From Streptomyces termitum (lineage in GTDB: Bacteria > Actinomycetota > Actinomycetes > Streptomycetales > Streptomycetaceae): DNA of 64,000 nucleotides. The position numbers and the translations under genes are program-made. The DNA is taken from contig NZ_BMUL01000002.1 of assembly GCF_014650175.1 (NCBI RefSeq), forward strand, positions 129,150 to 193,149. Reading direction: 5' to 3'. Under the pieces are notes generated by a model. The model saw only the letters and a program-made list of their open reading frames with translations. It ran no database searches and was not told the origin of the DNA. This document shows, piece after piece, positions 15,838 to 26,978 of this stretch (position 1 is the stretch's first letter; each line of letters opens with the position of its first letter).

Positions 15838-18347
15838 TGAACCCCACTCCCACCATCGTCCTGGTCGGCCACGGCATGGTCGGCCAGCGGTTCCTGGAGG
15901 CGCTCGCCGAGCGGGGCGTGACCGGGCGGGCCCGGATCGTGGTGCTCGGCGAGGAGCCCCGTCCGGCGTACGACCGCGTCCAGCTGACCTCGTACTTCTC
16001 CGGGCGGACCCCGGAGGAGCTGTCGGTGGTCGGGGACGGCTTCCTGGAGCGGCACGGCATCGAGCTGCGCACCGGGGACCCGGTCGTGGCGGTCGACCGG
16101 GCGGCGCGGACGGTGGTCACCGGGTCGGGCCGGACCGTCGCCTACGACCACCTGGTGCTGGCCACCGGCTCGTACCCCTTCGTGCCGCCGGTGCCCGGCC
16201 GGGACGCGGCCGGCTGCTTCGTCTACCGGACGATCGAGGACCTGCTCGCGATCGAGGAGTACGCGAAGGGGGCGACGACCGGCGCGGTGGTCGGCGGCGG
16301 GCTGCTCGGCCTGGAGGCGGCGGGCGCGCTGAAGGGCCTCGGTCTGGCGACGCACGTGGTGGAGTTCGCGCCCCGGCTGATGCCGGTGCAGGTGGACGAG
16401 GGCGGCGGCGCGGCGCTGCTGCGGACGATCGAGCGGATGGGGCTGACCGTGCACACCGGCACGGGCACCCAGGAGGTCGTGGCGGACGGCGGGGCGGTGA
16501 CGGGCATGCGCCTGTCGGACGGCTCCGAACTCGCCGTGGACATGGTGGTGTTCTCGGCGGGCGTACGGCCCCGGGACCAGCTGGCGCGGGAGTGCGGGCT
16601 GGCGGTCGGGGAGCGCGGCGGCATCGCCGTCGACGCGCACTGCCGGACCTCCGACCCGGCGGTCTTCGCGATCGGCGAGTGCGCGCTCGCGGCCGACGGG
16701 CGGGTGTACGGCCTGGTGGCGCCGGGGTACGAGATGGCGCGGACGGTGGCGGCGGTGCTGGCCGGGGAGGCGGACGGCGGCTTCACCGGCGCGGACCTGT
16801 CGACCAAGCTGAAGCTGCTCGGGGTGGACGTGGCCTCCTTCGGCGACGCGCACGGCACCGCCGAGGGCTGCCTCGACGTCGTGTACGCCGACTCCCGGGC
16901 GGGCGTGTACAAGAAGCTGGTGGTGGACGCCGAGGGCCGGCTGCTCGGCGGGGTGCTGGTCGGCGACGCCGAGGCGTACGGGCTGCTGCGCCCGATGACC
17001 GGCTCCAGGCCGCCGGTCCCGCCGGAGCGGCTGGTGCTGCCGGCGGGGGCGGGCGCGCCGGCGGCGCTCGGCCCGGCCGCGCTGCCGGACGACGCCGTCG
17101 TCTGCTCCTGCCACAACGTGACCAAGCACGCGATCGGGCAGTGCTCCACGCTGGCCGAGGTGAAGCGGTGCACCAAGGCGGGCACCGGCTGCGGCGGCTG
17201 CGTGAAGGTGATCGAGCAGCTGCTGCCGAGCCCCGCCGAGCAGGGGCTCTGCGGCTGCTTCCCGTACACCCGCAGCGAGTTGTACGAGATCGCCCGCACC
17301 CTGCGGACGACGTCCTTCGCGGCGCTGCTCGACTCGCACGGCCGGGAGGCGGCGAAGGGCGGCGAGGGCTGCGAGGTGTGCAAGCCGGCGGTGGGCTCGA
17401 TCCTGGCCTCGCTGGGCAACGGCTACATCCTGGACGGCGAACAGGCGGCGCTCCAGGACACCAACGACCACCACCTCGCCAACCTCCAGCGCAACGGCTC
17501 CTATTCGGTGGTGCCTCGTGTCCCCGGCGGCGAGATCACTCCGGAGAAGCTGATCGTGATCGGCGAGGTGGCCCGCGACTTCGGGCTCTACACGAAGATC
17601 ACCGGCGGTCAGCGGATCGACCTCTTCGGCGCCCGGGTGGACCAGCTCCCCTCGATCTGGACCCGGCTGGTCGACGCCGGCTTCGAGTCCGGGCACGCCT
17701 ACGGCAAGGCGCTGCGCACGGTGAAGTCCTGCGTGGGGCAGACCTGGTGCCGGTACGGGGTGCAGGACTCGGTGCGGATGGCGATCCGGCTGGAGCTGCG
17801 CTACCGGGGGCTGCGCGCCCCGCACAAGCTGAAGTCGGCGGTCTCCGGCTGCGCCCGCGAGTGCGCCGAGGCCCGCTCGAAGGACTTCGGCGTGATCGCG
17901 ACGGCGGGCGGCTGGAACCTGTACGTGGGCGGGAACGGCGGCGCCTCCCCGCGCCACGCGGACCTGCTCGCCCAGGACCTGTCGGACGCCGAACTGGTGC
18001 GGCTGATCGACCGGTTCCTGATGTTCTACATCCGGACGGCGGAGCGCCTTGAGCGGACGTCGGTGTGGCTGGAGCGCCTGGAGGGCGGGCTCGACCACCT
18101 GAGGGAGGTGGTCGTGGACGACTCGCTCGGCCTGGCGGCGGAGCTGGAGTCGCTGATGGCGGCGCACGTCGCCGGCTACCGGGACGAGTGGGCCGAGACC
18201 CTGGACGACCCGGAGCGGCTGCGGCGCTTCGTCTCCTTCGTGAACGCCCCGGAGACCCCGGACCCGACCGTCCGCTTCGTGCCGGAGCGCGACCAGATCA
18301 AGCCCGACCTGGCCTTTCTCACCCTGGAAGGGGTCACTTCCCGATGA
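15837..18347 (+). CDS. nirB: Nitrite reductase (NAD(P)H), large subunit
   Basis: An 836-aa protein that reduces nitrite to ammonium with six electrons from NAD(P)H. The N-terminal 400 residues bind FAD and NAD(P) (TIVLVGHGMVGQRFLEAL; GAVVGGGLLGLEAAGAL). A BFD-type [2Fe-2S] region follows (CSCHNVTKHAI about residue 422, CGGC about 452). The C-terminal sirohaem/[4Fe-4S] domain has SCVGQTWC (about 630) and SGCARECAEA (about 670), the four expected Cys ligands. It overlaps nirD by four bases (ATGA). The length is typical for the family. Confidence 0.95.
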   Translation: MNPTPTIVLVGHGMVGQRFLEALAERGVTGRARIVVLGEEPRPAYDRVQLTSYFSGRTPEELSVVGDGFLERHGIELRTGDPVVAVDRAARTVVTGSGRTVAYDHLVLATGSYPFVPPVPGRDAAGCFVYRTIEDLLAIEEYAKGATTGAVVGGGLLGLEAAGALKGLGLATHVVEFAPRLMPVQVDEGGGAALLRTIERMGLTVHTGTGTQEVVADGGAVTGMRLSDGSELAVDMVVFSAGVRPRDQLARECGLAVGERGGIAVDAHCRTSDPAVFAIGECALAADGRVYGLVAPGYEMARTVAAVLAGEADGGFTGADLSTKLKLLGVDVASFGDAHGTAEGCLDVVYADSRAGVYKKLVVDAEGRLLGGVLVGDAEAYGLLRPMTGSRPPVPPERLVLPAGAGAPAALGPAALPDDAVVCSCHNVTKHAIGQCSTLAEVKRCTKAGTGCGGCVKVIEQLLPSPAEQGLCGCFPYTRSELYEIARTLRTTSFAALLDSHGREAAKGGEGCEVCKPAVGSILASLGNGYILDGEQAALQDTNDHHLANLQRNGSYSVVPRVPGGEITPEKLIVIGEVARDFGLYTKITGGQRIDLFGARVDQLPSIWTRLVDAGFESGHAYGKALRTVKSCVGQTWCRYGVQDSVRMAIRLELRYRGLRAPHKLKSAVSGCARECAEARSKDFGVIATAGGWNLYVGGNGGASPRHADLLAQDLSDAELVRLIDRFLMFYIRTAERLERTSVWLERLEGGLDHLREVVVDDSLGLAAELESLMAAHVAGYRDEWAETLDDPERLRRFVSFVNAPETPDPTVRFVPERDQIKPDLAFLTLEGVTSR

Positions 18348-18673
18348 CGGTACTGGAACTCTCCACGGCGCCCGGCTCCTGGACGGCGGTCTGCGAGGAG
18401 GCCCGGCTGACCCCGGGCCGGGGGCTGGCGGCGCTGCTGCCGGACGGACGGCAGGCGGCGGTCTTCCGGGACCGGGCGGGGCGGGCGTACGCGATCGACA
18501 ACCGCGACCCGTTCACGGGCGCGCAGGTGCTGTCCCGGGGGCTGGTCGGCTCGGCGGGCGGGCGGCCCTTCGTGGCCTCGCCGCTGCTGAAGCAGCGCTT
18601 CGACCTGGCGACGGGGCGGTGCCTGGACGACGAGGCGGTGGTGGTGGCGGTGTACGAGATCCGCGCCAGGTGA
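18344..18673 (+). CDS. nirD: Nitrite reductase (NAD(P)H), small subunit
   Basis: A 109-aa Rieske-fold protein without the Rieske Cys/His ligands, as is normal for NirD. Recognisable segments are AAVFRDRAGRAYAIDNRDPFTGAQVLSRG and FVASPLLKQRFDLATGRCLDD, read in parts. It starts inside the nirB stop (ATGA overlap), so the subunits are translationally coupled. It probably assists NirB assembly or electron flow. Confidence 0.92.
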   Translation: MTVLELSTAPGSWTAVCEEARLTPGRGLAALLPDGRQAAVFRDRAGRAYAIDNRDPFTGAQVLSRGLVGSAGGRPFVASPLLKQRFDLATGRCLDDEAVVVAVYEIRAR

Positions 18674-18711
18674 CGCGCGGGCGGCGGCGGATCCCGTACC
18701 GCGCCCGGCGG

Positions 18712-19128
18712 TCAGCCCTGCTCGACGGCGGCGGGGTCCATCCAGAAGACCTCCCAGTGGTGGCCGTCCGGGTCGGCGAAGGAGCGGCCGTACATGAAGC
18801 CCATCTCCAGCGGCTCCTTCGCCGGGGAACCGCCCGCCGCGAGGGCGCGGTCGGCCAGCTCGTCGGCCTTCTCGCGGCTCTCCGCGCTGAGCGAGAACAG
18901 CGCCTGGGTGGTGGCGCGGGCGTCGGCGAGGGTCTTGCCGGGGGCGGTGAACTGCTGGAACTTCTCCTCGGTGAGGAGCATGAGGAAGATGGTGTCGCTG
19001 ATCACCACACAGGCGGTGGAGTCGTCGCTGAACTGCGGGTTGATCGTGTACCCGAGCTTCTCGTAGAAGGCGCGGCTGACGCCGAGGTCCTTCACCGGCA
19101 GGTTCACGAAGATCATCTGCGGGGCCAT
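18712..19128 (-). CDS. VOC (glyoxalase/bleomycin-resistance fold) family protein
   Basis: A 138-aa protein with the paired beta-alpha-beta-beta-beta modules of the VOC superfamily: MIFVNLPVKDLGVSRAFYEKLGY at the start and YGRSFADPDGHHWEVFWMDP at the end. The metal-ligand positions look like a PhnB/glyoxalase-related lactoylglutathione lyase-like protein, but the substrate is unknown. It is convergent with nirD (38-nt gap). GGAGG stands 6 nt before the ATG. Confidence 0.85.
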   Translation of the reverse strand: MAPQMIFVNLPVKDLGVSRAFYEKLGYTINPQFSDDSTACVVISDTIFLMLLTEEKFQQFTAPGKTLADARATTQALFSLSAESREKADELADRALAAGGSPAKEPLEMGFMYGRSFADPDGHHWEVFWMDPAAVEQG

Positions 19129-19329
19129 GGCGGTCTCCTCCGTCGGGCGGCGCGGCCGGGCGGTCCGTCGCGCGGCGCGCTGTGCGGTGCTGTCGAGAGG
19201 TAGGACGGGCCGGGCGGGCGGAACTCATCGGTCCCGGCACGGAAATCTTCCGGGCGGGGCTCCGCGCGGGGCCGCATGGCGGGAGGGCCGGCCCCGGACC
19301 GCCGCGCACCGGACGTGCGGGACCCGCTC

Positions 19330-19797
19330 TCAGACCGCCGCGCGCAGGGTGAGGGCCGCCAGCGGGACGAAGCCGCCGGTGCCGCCGGTGGCCGCCTCCC
19401 GCTCCGCGCCGGGGCCGCCGAGCCGCCGGAGCATGGAGAGCGCGATCCGCTCCCCCATGGCCTTGGCGCGGTCGGCGCGCGGCCCCCGGTGGCGGCCGTC
19501 GACGGTGGCGTGCCAGAGCTGGACCCAGCGGCCGAAGTGGGCGGGGGTGAGCGGGCGGGCCGCGTGCAGGGCGGCGTGCGGGGCGAGGGCGTCCCGCCCG
19601 TAGGGGGCGGTGCGGAAGAGGGCCCGCTCCCAGAAGTCGCCGATGTGCGGCAGGTGGACCTCCAGGTCGGTGCCGGCGATCTCGGTGAAGAAGGGGCCGA
19701 TGAGCGGGTCTGCGAAGGCGGCGCCGTAGAAGCGGCGCAGCAGCACGTCGAGGTCGTCGCGGCCGCCGATGTCGGTGAGGTCCCGGGTTTCGCGCAT
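19330..19797 (-). CDS. Group III truncated haemoglobin-like protein
   Basis: A 155-aa globin. RRFYGAAFADPLIGPFF at residues 20-36 matches the B-helix region, HLPHIGDFWERALF holds the E-helix, and the proximal His is in FGRWVQLWHATVDG (about residue 98). After residue 120 there is an Ala/Gly-rich tail longer than in most group III members. These globins bind O2 or NO. Its position just beyond the nitrite reductase operon suggests NO handling, an inference. A -10 like CACACT ends 6 nt before the ATG with no ribosome site, so the mRNA may be leaderless. Confidence 0.85.
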   Translation of the reverse strand: MRETRDLTDIGGRDDLDVLLRRFYGAAFADPLIGPFFTEIAGTDLEVHLPHIGDFWERALFRTAPYGRDALAPHAALHAARPLTPAHFGRWVQLWHATVDGRHRGPRADRAKAMGERIALSMLRRLGGPGAEREAATGGTGGFVPLAALTLRAAV

Positions 19798-19978
19798 ACG
19801 CCCAGTGTGCGCCGGAGCGGGCGGCCCGCCCCAGTGCCGAAGGTCCCGTCCCGTCCCGGCCCCGCACCCGTCACCGATTGTTGATGCTCAGTCAACTCTG
19901 CGCTCCTAGTCTGACTCCCCGCGCGGCCCCGCCGCCGTCCTCGCGGCGGGCGGTCACCACACCCCTGGAGATGAAGAC

Positions 19979-21175
19979 GTGGAGCGACGCAGTTTCCTGC
20001 GCGGAGCGGTCATCGGCACGTCGGCGGCGGCCTTCGGAGGCACCCTGATGCCGGGGGCCGCCCACGCGGCCCCCGCCCAGCCCGGCACCGGCCCCTACGG
20101 GGCGCTCGGCCCGGCGGACGCGAACGGCATCCTGCTGCCGGCCGGGTTCACCAGCCGGATCGTCGCCCGCTCGGGACAGACCGTCCCCGGCACCTCGTAC
20201 ACCTGGCACAACGCCCCTGACGGCGGGGCCTGTTTCGCCGAGGATGGGGGTACCTCCCGTTCGAGCGAAGCCGAGAGCGGGGGAGGCTGGATCTACGTCT
20301 CGAACTCGGAGGTCAACCCGAGCGGCGGGGCGAGCGCGGTGAGGTTCTCCGCGACCGGCGCGGTCACCGGCGCGTACCGCGTGCTGTCCGGCACCCGGCA
20401 GAACTGCGCGGGCGGCCGGACCCCGTGGAACACCTGGCTCTCCTGCGAGGAGGTCAGCCTCGGCTACGTCTACGAGACCGACCCGTACGGCGTGAAGGCG
20501 GCCGTCCGCCGCGACGCCCTGGGCCGCTTCAAGCACGAGGCCGCCGCCGCCGACCCGGTCCGCAGGGCGGTCTACCTCACCGAGGACGAGACCGACGGCT
20601 GCTTCTACCGCTTCCTGCCCACCACCTGGGGCGACCTGTCCTCCGGCACCCTCCAGGTCCTCAAGGCGGGCACCGCCGCCTCCGGCTCCTTCACCTGGCA
20701 GAACGTGCCGGACCCGGACGGCTCCCCCGCCACCACCCGCTCCCAGGTCTCCGGCGCGAAGCGGTTCAACGGCGGCGAGGGCTGCCACTACGCCGACGAC
20801 AAGGTCTGGTTCACCACCAAGGGCGACAACCGGGTCTGGCGGCTGAACCTCACCGCGAACACCTACGAGCTGGCCTACGACGACTCGCTGGTGCCCGGCG
20901 GCGCCGCCCCGCTCACCGGCGTGGACAACGTCACCGGCGCCTCCTCCGGCGACCTGTACGTCGCCGAGGACGGCGGCAACATGGAGATCTGCCTGATCAC
21001 GCCCGCCGACACCGTGGCGCCCTTCCTGCGGATCACCGGCCAGTCCGGCTCCGAGATCACCGGACCGGCCTTCTCCCCCGACGGCACGCGGCTGTACTTC
21101 TCCAGCCAGCGCGGCACCTCGGGCAGCTCCTCGGGCGGCATCACCTACGAGGTGACCGGCCCGTTCCGCGCGTAG
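19979..21175 (+). CDS. PhoX-like secreted phosphatase (DUF839), Tat substrate
   Basis: A 398-aa protein that starts with a Tat signal (RRSFLRGAVIG, then AAHAAPAQP cleavage region near residue 30). The mature part matches PhoX/DUF839 beta-propeller enzymes: NTWLSCEEVSLGYVYE, GRFKHEAAAADP, YLTEDETDGCFYRF, GGEGCHYADDKVWF and DNLYVAEDGG-like segments. Acidic residues in these loops would bind Ca/Fe. I chose GTG 19979 because the Tat motif is in this frame and GGAG lies 8 nt upstream; the ATG 8 nt earlier is out of frame. Residues near 88-103 come from a dispersed repeat, and the 3' end overlaps the opposing regulator gene by 31 bp. Confidence 0.85.
   Translation: MERRSFLRGAVIGTSAAAFGGTLMPGAAHAAPAQPGTGPYGALGPADANGILLPAGFTSRIVARSGQTVPGTSYTWHNAPDGGACFAEDGGTSRSSEAESGGGWIYVSNSEVNPSGGASAVRFSATGAVTGAYRVLSGTRQNCAGGRTPWNTWLSCEEVSLGYVYETDPYGVKAAVRRDALGRFKHEAAAADPVRRAVYLTEDETDGCFYRFLPTTWGDLSSGTLQVLKAGTAASGSFTWQNVPDPDGSPATTRSQVSGAKRFNGGEGCHYADDKVWFTTKGDNRVWRLNLTANTYELAYDDSLVPGGAAPLTGVDNVTGASSGDLYVAEDGGNMEICLITPADTVAPFLRITGQSGSEITGPAFSPDGTRLYFSSQRGTSGSSSGGITYEVTGPFRA
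20242..20287 (+). repeat. Dispersed Streptomyces palindromic repeat inside the PhoX-like gene
   Basis: The segment with core TACCTCCCGTTCGAGCGAAG and then CCGAGAGCGGGGGAGG looks like a short palindromic element that I recall as abundant between genes in Streptomyces genomes. Here it is in frame within a coding sequence and encodes roughly DGGTSRSSEAESGGG, a stretch unlike the rest of the protein. Confidence 0.65.
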
Positions 21176-22161
21176 CAGCGCTCCTGGGCGCCCCCTCCGC
21201 CGAGGAGGGCGGCGCCCAGCGGCGTCAGGGTGTGCAGGACGGCGCCGCCGTGCCGCAGGGTCGCGATCAGCCCGGCCTCGCGCAGCACGCCCGCGTGCTG
21301 GCTGGCCGAGGCCGCCGACACCCCGGTCCGGCGGGCCAGCTCGCTGGTCGTCCCGCCGTCCCCGATCGCCTGGAGCACCTCCGCGCGGGTCTGCCCGACC
21401 AGCTTGGCCAGCGAGGAGGCGCCCGGCGGCCGGACCGTCGGCGCCTCGCCGTGGGTCACCGGGTAGACGAGCACCGGCGGCAGCGCCGGGTCGCGCAGCA
21501 TCACCGGCGTCCCCCGGCAGAAGTACGAGGGCTGGAGCAGCAGCCCCCGCCCGTCCAGGTGCACGTCCCGGTCGACCGGGTAGGCGGCCTCCAGGACCGG
21601 CGCGCGCCAGCTCAGCATCGGCGGCAGCGAGCCGAGCAGCTCCTCGGCCCCGCCGTCCAGGAGGGCCCGGCCCCGGCGGGCCCGGTCGGCCTCCACCCGG
21701 GCCCTGATGTGCGGCCAGTACGGCTCCACCGCCGCCCGGTGGTAGCCGCGCAGCGCGCCGAGGAGCCGGTCGAAGGGCTCGCTCCCGCCGTCGGCGAGGG
21801 CCCGCAGCGAGTGCGGCACGGTCCGGCCGCCGGTCCGGTCGGCGGCGAGCAGGGAGAGCTCCGAGCGGAGCCGGCCGGCCGGGGTCGCCCGGAGCGCCTG
21901 GAGGCCGTCGTCGAGGCCCTGCAGGCCCTCCGCCGGGGTCAGGAAGTCGGGGAAATAGCCCCGGCTGGGGACGAGCGCGGCGAGCAGCCGGGCCTCCCCG
22001 CCGAGCCGCGCGCGCGTTTCCGTGCGCCATCCGCCGAAGACCACCGGCCCGCGCCGGTCCCTTAAACGGTGAAAGCTGAGAATCGTTTCCCAGAGGACGT
22101 CAGGACGGGCGGCGATCCGCACCCCCGCCAGATCGTCCGCGGTGAAATGAATACGAAGCAT
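21145..22161 (-). CDS. ArsR-type winged-helix regulator with N-terminal DUF5937-like region
   Basis: A 338-aa protein. The last 100 residues carry a helix-turn-helix (LAKLVGQTRAEVLQAIGDGG, then TTSELARRTGVSAASASQHAGVLREAGLI) of the ArsR class. The N-terminal 230 residues are a domain often found with such HTHs in Streptomyces. Function unknown. I chose ATG 22161 (MLRIHFTADD) because of GGGG a few bases upstream and the typical family start; 16 further residues are possible. Its 3' end overlaps the convergent phosphatase gene. Confidence 0.75.
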   Translation of the reverse strand: MLRIHFTADDLAGVRIAARPDVLWETILSFHRLRDRRGPVVFGGWRTETRARLGGEARLLAALVPSRGYFPDFLTPAEGLQGLDDGLQALRATPAGRLRSELSLLAADRTGGRTVPHSLRALADGGSEPFDRLLGALRGYHRAAVEPYWPHIRARVEADRARRGRALLDGGAEELLGSLPPMLSWRAPVLEAAYPVDRDVHLDGRGLLLQPSYFCRGTPVMLRDPALPPVLVYPVTHGEAPTVRPPGASSLAKLVGQTRAEVLQAIGDGGTTSELARRTGVSAASASQHAGVLREAGLIATLRHGGAVLHTLTPLGAALLGGGGAQERCYARNGPVTS

Positions 22162-22408
22162 GAAGTCCCCACCTGTGCAACCGCAACCACCCCACGATCG
22201 AGTATGCACACCATCACTGCACGTTACCAGGGGGTTTCAGCCACAGTTGAAAAGCATCGCGGCGAACACCCGCCAACGGAAATGCTGTGCGGGTCGGGCA
22301 GGAAACCTTCAGGACCGATGGTGACGCCGCGAAGACCGTGGGGGGCTTTGCGCGTCCGGCGGCGGTCGGCGAGGTTGCGGCTCACCTGCCCGGCACAGTG
22401 AAAAGGGC

Positions 22409-22438
22409 ACGGCCCCCGGGTGGGGATCCGGGGGCCGT
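22409..22438 (-). terminator. Orphan hairpin, terminator-like on the minus strand
   Basis: An 11-bp perfect stem (22409-22419 with 22428-22438). On the minus strand it is followed within a few bases by TTTT (complement of 22401-22404). No known gene ends here, and the ppdK terminator lies further upstream. Confidence 0.5.
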
Positions 22439-22588
22439 ACCCGAAAGGACCGGAAACGCAAATGTTCAATTGCCAATAATTCACATCGACAGTAATCGTG
22501 CGTGAACTCGTGCCGCACCCCGCCGGGTCCGGCGTCCCGTCCCGGCCGGTCCGGCGGCCCGCCCCGCCGGATCCGGCGGGCGAACGAC

Positions 22589-22621
22589 GGGACGGACACC
22601 CCCGCACAGGGTGTCCGTCCC
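22589..22621 (-). terminator. ppdK terminator
   Basis: A 13-bp perfect stem (22589-22601 with 22609-22621) with a 7-nt loop, about 100 nt after the ppdK stop. Confidence 0.75.
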
Positions 22622-22719
22622 GTCTCTCTCGGATCCGGTGCCGCCGCCCGCCGGTGAGGGTGGGAGGGGATGGCCGGCGGCGGCTCCGGGGGTTCTCGGG
22701 GCCCGCGGGCCCCCTCGGC

Positions 22720-25431
<2,712 letters not shown>

Positions 25432-25624
25432 GGGTCCCGACTCCTCGACGACTCGGTTGGCTGCCCTGACGGCGAGGAACATACCCAGATCGAAGGCTTC
25501 TGGGGAGGTACGCCTACCGGTCACGTGGGCTTAACCACCCGTCCGCCCCCACTTCGAAAGTTACCGAGGCGAAGCTTCCGTTTTCACGGCCCGAAGGCCG
25601 CTTGACCCAATCCAGGGACTATCC

Positions 25625-25636
25625 GCTCAGATGAGC
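25625..25636. promoter_or_regulatory. Palindrome GCTCA-GA-TGAGC
   Basis: Perfect 5-bp arms with a 2-bp spacer. The second copy at 25726-25737 is its exact reverse complement (GCTCA-TC-TGAGC), and both are followed by ACC on the plus strand. The two may be paired operator sites. Confidence 0.45.
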
Positions 25637-25650
25637 ACCCCTTCGCCACA

Positions 25651-25675
25651 TTTGCGTTCAACTCTTGAACGCAAA
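25651..25675. promoter_or_regulatory. 11-bp inverted repeat upstream of ppdK
   Basis: TTTGCGTTCAA (25651-25661) and TTGAACGCAAA (25665-25675) are perfect complements with a 3-nt centre. The repeat touches the T-run of the dus terminator, so it could be an operator or an extended antitermination structure. Confidence 0.5.
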
Positions 25676-25700
25676 AAGGGTGGCACCCCGTGCCACCCTT
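25673..25700 (-). terminator. dus terminator
   Basis: A stem of 11 bp (25676-25686 with 25690-25700) and a 3-nt loop. On the minus strand it runs into a T-run (complement of 25673-25677), the canonical rho-independent form. It lies about 90 nt after the dus stop codon. Confidence 0.85.
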
Positions 25701-25725
25701 CAAGCGGTACACCCTCCCATAACCT

Positions 25726-25737
25726 GCTCATCTGAGC
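25726..25737. promoter_or_regulatory. Palindrome GCTCA-TC-TGAGC
   Basis: Partner of the site at 25625-25636 (its reverse complement), located just after the dus coding region. Confidence 0.45.
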
Positions 25738-25788
25738 ACCACCCCCCTCAGGGGTGGCGAGGATCACTCCTCCGGAGGGCCCGACATC

Positions 25789-26925
25789 TCAGCCTCCGGA
25801 CGTGTCCAGTTCGGCGTCCTCGCTCACCCCGGCGCAGTCGTAGGGGTCCTTCAGCCACCCGTCCGGCAGGACAACCCGGTTGTTTCCGGACGTACGGCCC
25901 CGGGGACCGTCCGCACCCTCCGGCCACGGCTGGTCCAGGTCCAGCTCGCTCAACTGAGCGCGCAGCGCCTCCAGGGACGAGGTGACCGCCAGCCGCTTGC
26001 GCATCTCCGAGCCGACCGAGAACCCCTTCAGGTACCAGGCCACGTGCTTGCGGAAGTCGACGACACCGCGCCGCTCGTCGCCCAGCCACTCCCCCAGCAG
26101 CGTCGCGTGCCGCACCATCACGTCGGCGACCTCCCGCAGCCCCGGCGTCCGGTACCCCCCGGTCCCCTCCAGACCCGCCACCAGATCCGCGAAGAGCCAC
26201 GGCCGGCCCAGGCAGCCGCGCCCCACGACCACGCCGTCGCAGCCGGTCTCGCGCATCATCCGCGCCGCGTCGTCCGCCGACCAGATGTCGCCGTTGCCGA
26301 GCACCGGGATCTCCGGCACGTGCTCCTTGAGCCGCGCGATGGCGTCCCAGTCGGCCGTGCCGCCGTAGTGCTGCGCCGCCGTCCGCCCGTGCAGGGCGAT
26401 CGCCGTCACGCCCTCCTCGACCGCGATCCGCCCGGCGTCGAGGTAGGTGATGTGGTCGTCGTCGATGCCCTTGCGCATCTTCATGGTGACCGGCAGGTCG
26501 CCCGCGTTGGCCACCGCCTCGTGCAGGATCGCCCGCAGCAGCGGCCGCTTGTACGGCAGCGCGGAGCCGCCGCCCTTCCGGGTCACCTTGGGGACCGGGC
26601 AGCCGAAGTTCAGGTCGACGTGGTCCGCGAGGTCCTCGTCGACGATCATCCGCACCGCCTTGCCGACGGTGACCGGGTCCACCCCGTACAGCTGGATCGA
26701 CCGGGGCGTCTCGCTCGCGTCGAACCGGATGAGCTGCATCGTCTTCTCGTTGCGCTCGACCAGCGCCCGCGTCGTGATCATCTCGCTCACGAAGAGGCCC
26801 TTGCCGCCGCTGAACTCGCGGCAGAGGGTCCGGAAGGGGGCGTTGGTGATGCCGGCCATGGGCGCGAGCACCACCGGGGGCCGCACCGTGTGCGGGCCGA
26901 TGGAGAGGGGGGAGAACGCGGTCAT
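25789..26925 (-). CDS. dus: tRNA-dihydrouridine synthase (Dus/NifR3 family)
   Basis: A 378-aa FMN enzyme that reduces uridines in tRNA. Typical features are VVLAPMAGITNAPFRTLC at the N-terminus, the catalytic Cys in DLNFGCPVPKVTRKGGGSAL (about residue 105), LHGRTAAQHYGG, and VLGNGDIWSADDA followed by VVVGRGCLGRPWLF. The C-terminus has a helical domain. I prefer ATG 26925 over GTG 26943: a GACAAT hexamer (complement of 26932-26937) ends 6 nt before the ATG, which suggests a leaderless transcript. It is divergent from an MFS pump. Confidence 0.93.
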   Translation of the reverse strand: MTAFSPLSIGPHTVRPPVVLAPMAGITNAPFRTLCREFSGGKGLFVSEMITTRALVERNEKTMQLIRFDASETPRSIQLYGVDPVTVGKAVRMIVDEDLADHVDLNFGCPVPKVTRKGGGSALPYKRPLLRAILHEAVANAGDLPVTMKMRKGIDDDHITYLDAGRIAVEEGVTAIALHGRTAAQHYGGTADWDAIARLKEHVPEIPVLGNGDIWSADDAARMMRETGCDGVVVGRGCLGRPWLFADLVAGLEGTGGYRTPGLREVADVMVRHATLLGEWLGDERRGVVDFRKHVAWYLKGFSVGSEMRKRLAVTSSLEALRAQLSELDLDQPWPEGADGPRGRTSGNNRVVLPDGWLKDPYDCAGVSEDAELDTSGG

Positions 26926-26978
26926 GGCCCCATTGTCCCGCACCCGCGGGAATCGTTAGGCAGCCGTACGATCGGCCC

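Larger units (their letters stand above)
22162..22719. other. 558-bp intergenic region with AT-rich island and two hairpins
   Basis: Contains the ppdK terminator (22589-22621), another strong hairpin (22409-22438) and an unusually AT-rich stretch around 22455-22500. No convincing open frame with a ribosome site is present. It could hold a small RNA gene, but no promoter is clear. Confidence 0.5.
25432..25788. other. Regulatory region between dus and ppdK
   Basis: 357 bp holding the dus terminator and three palindromes, listed separately. The ppdK promoter must be here. I see no gene. Confidence 0.6.

Noticed and set aside
22224..22607. Minus-strand open frame of 127 codons in the ArsR/ppdK gap
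   Set aside because: It crosses two strong hairpins, has no ribosome site and shows no domain-like pattern.
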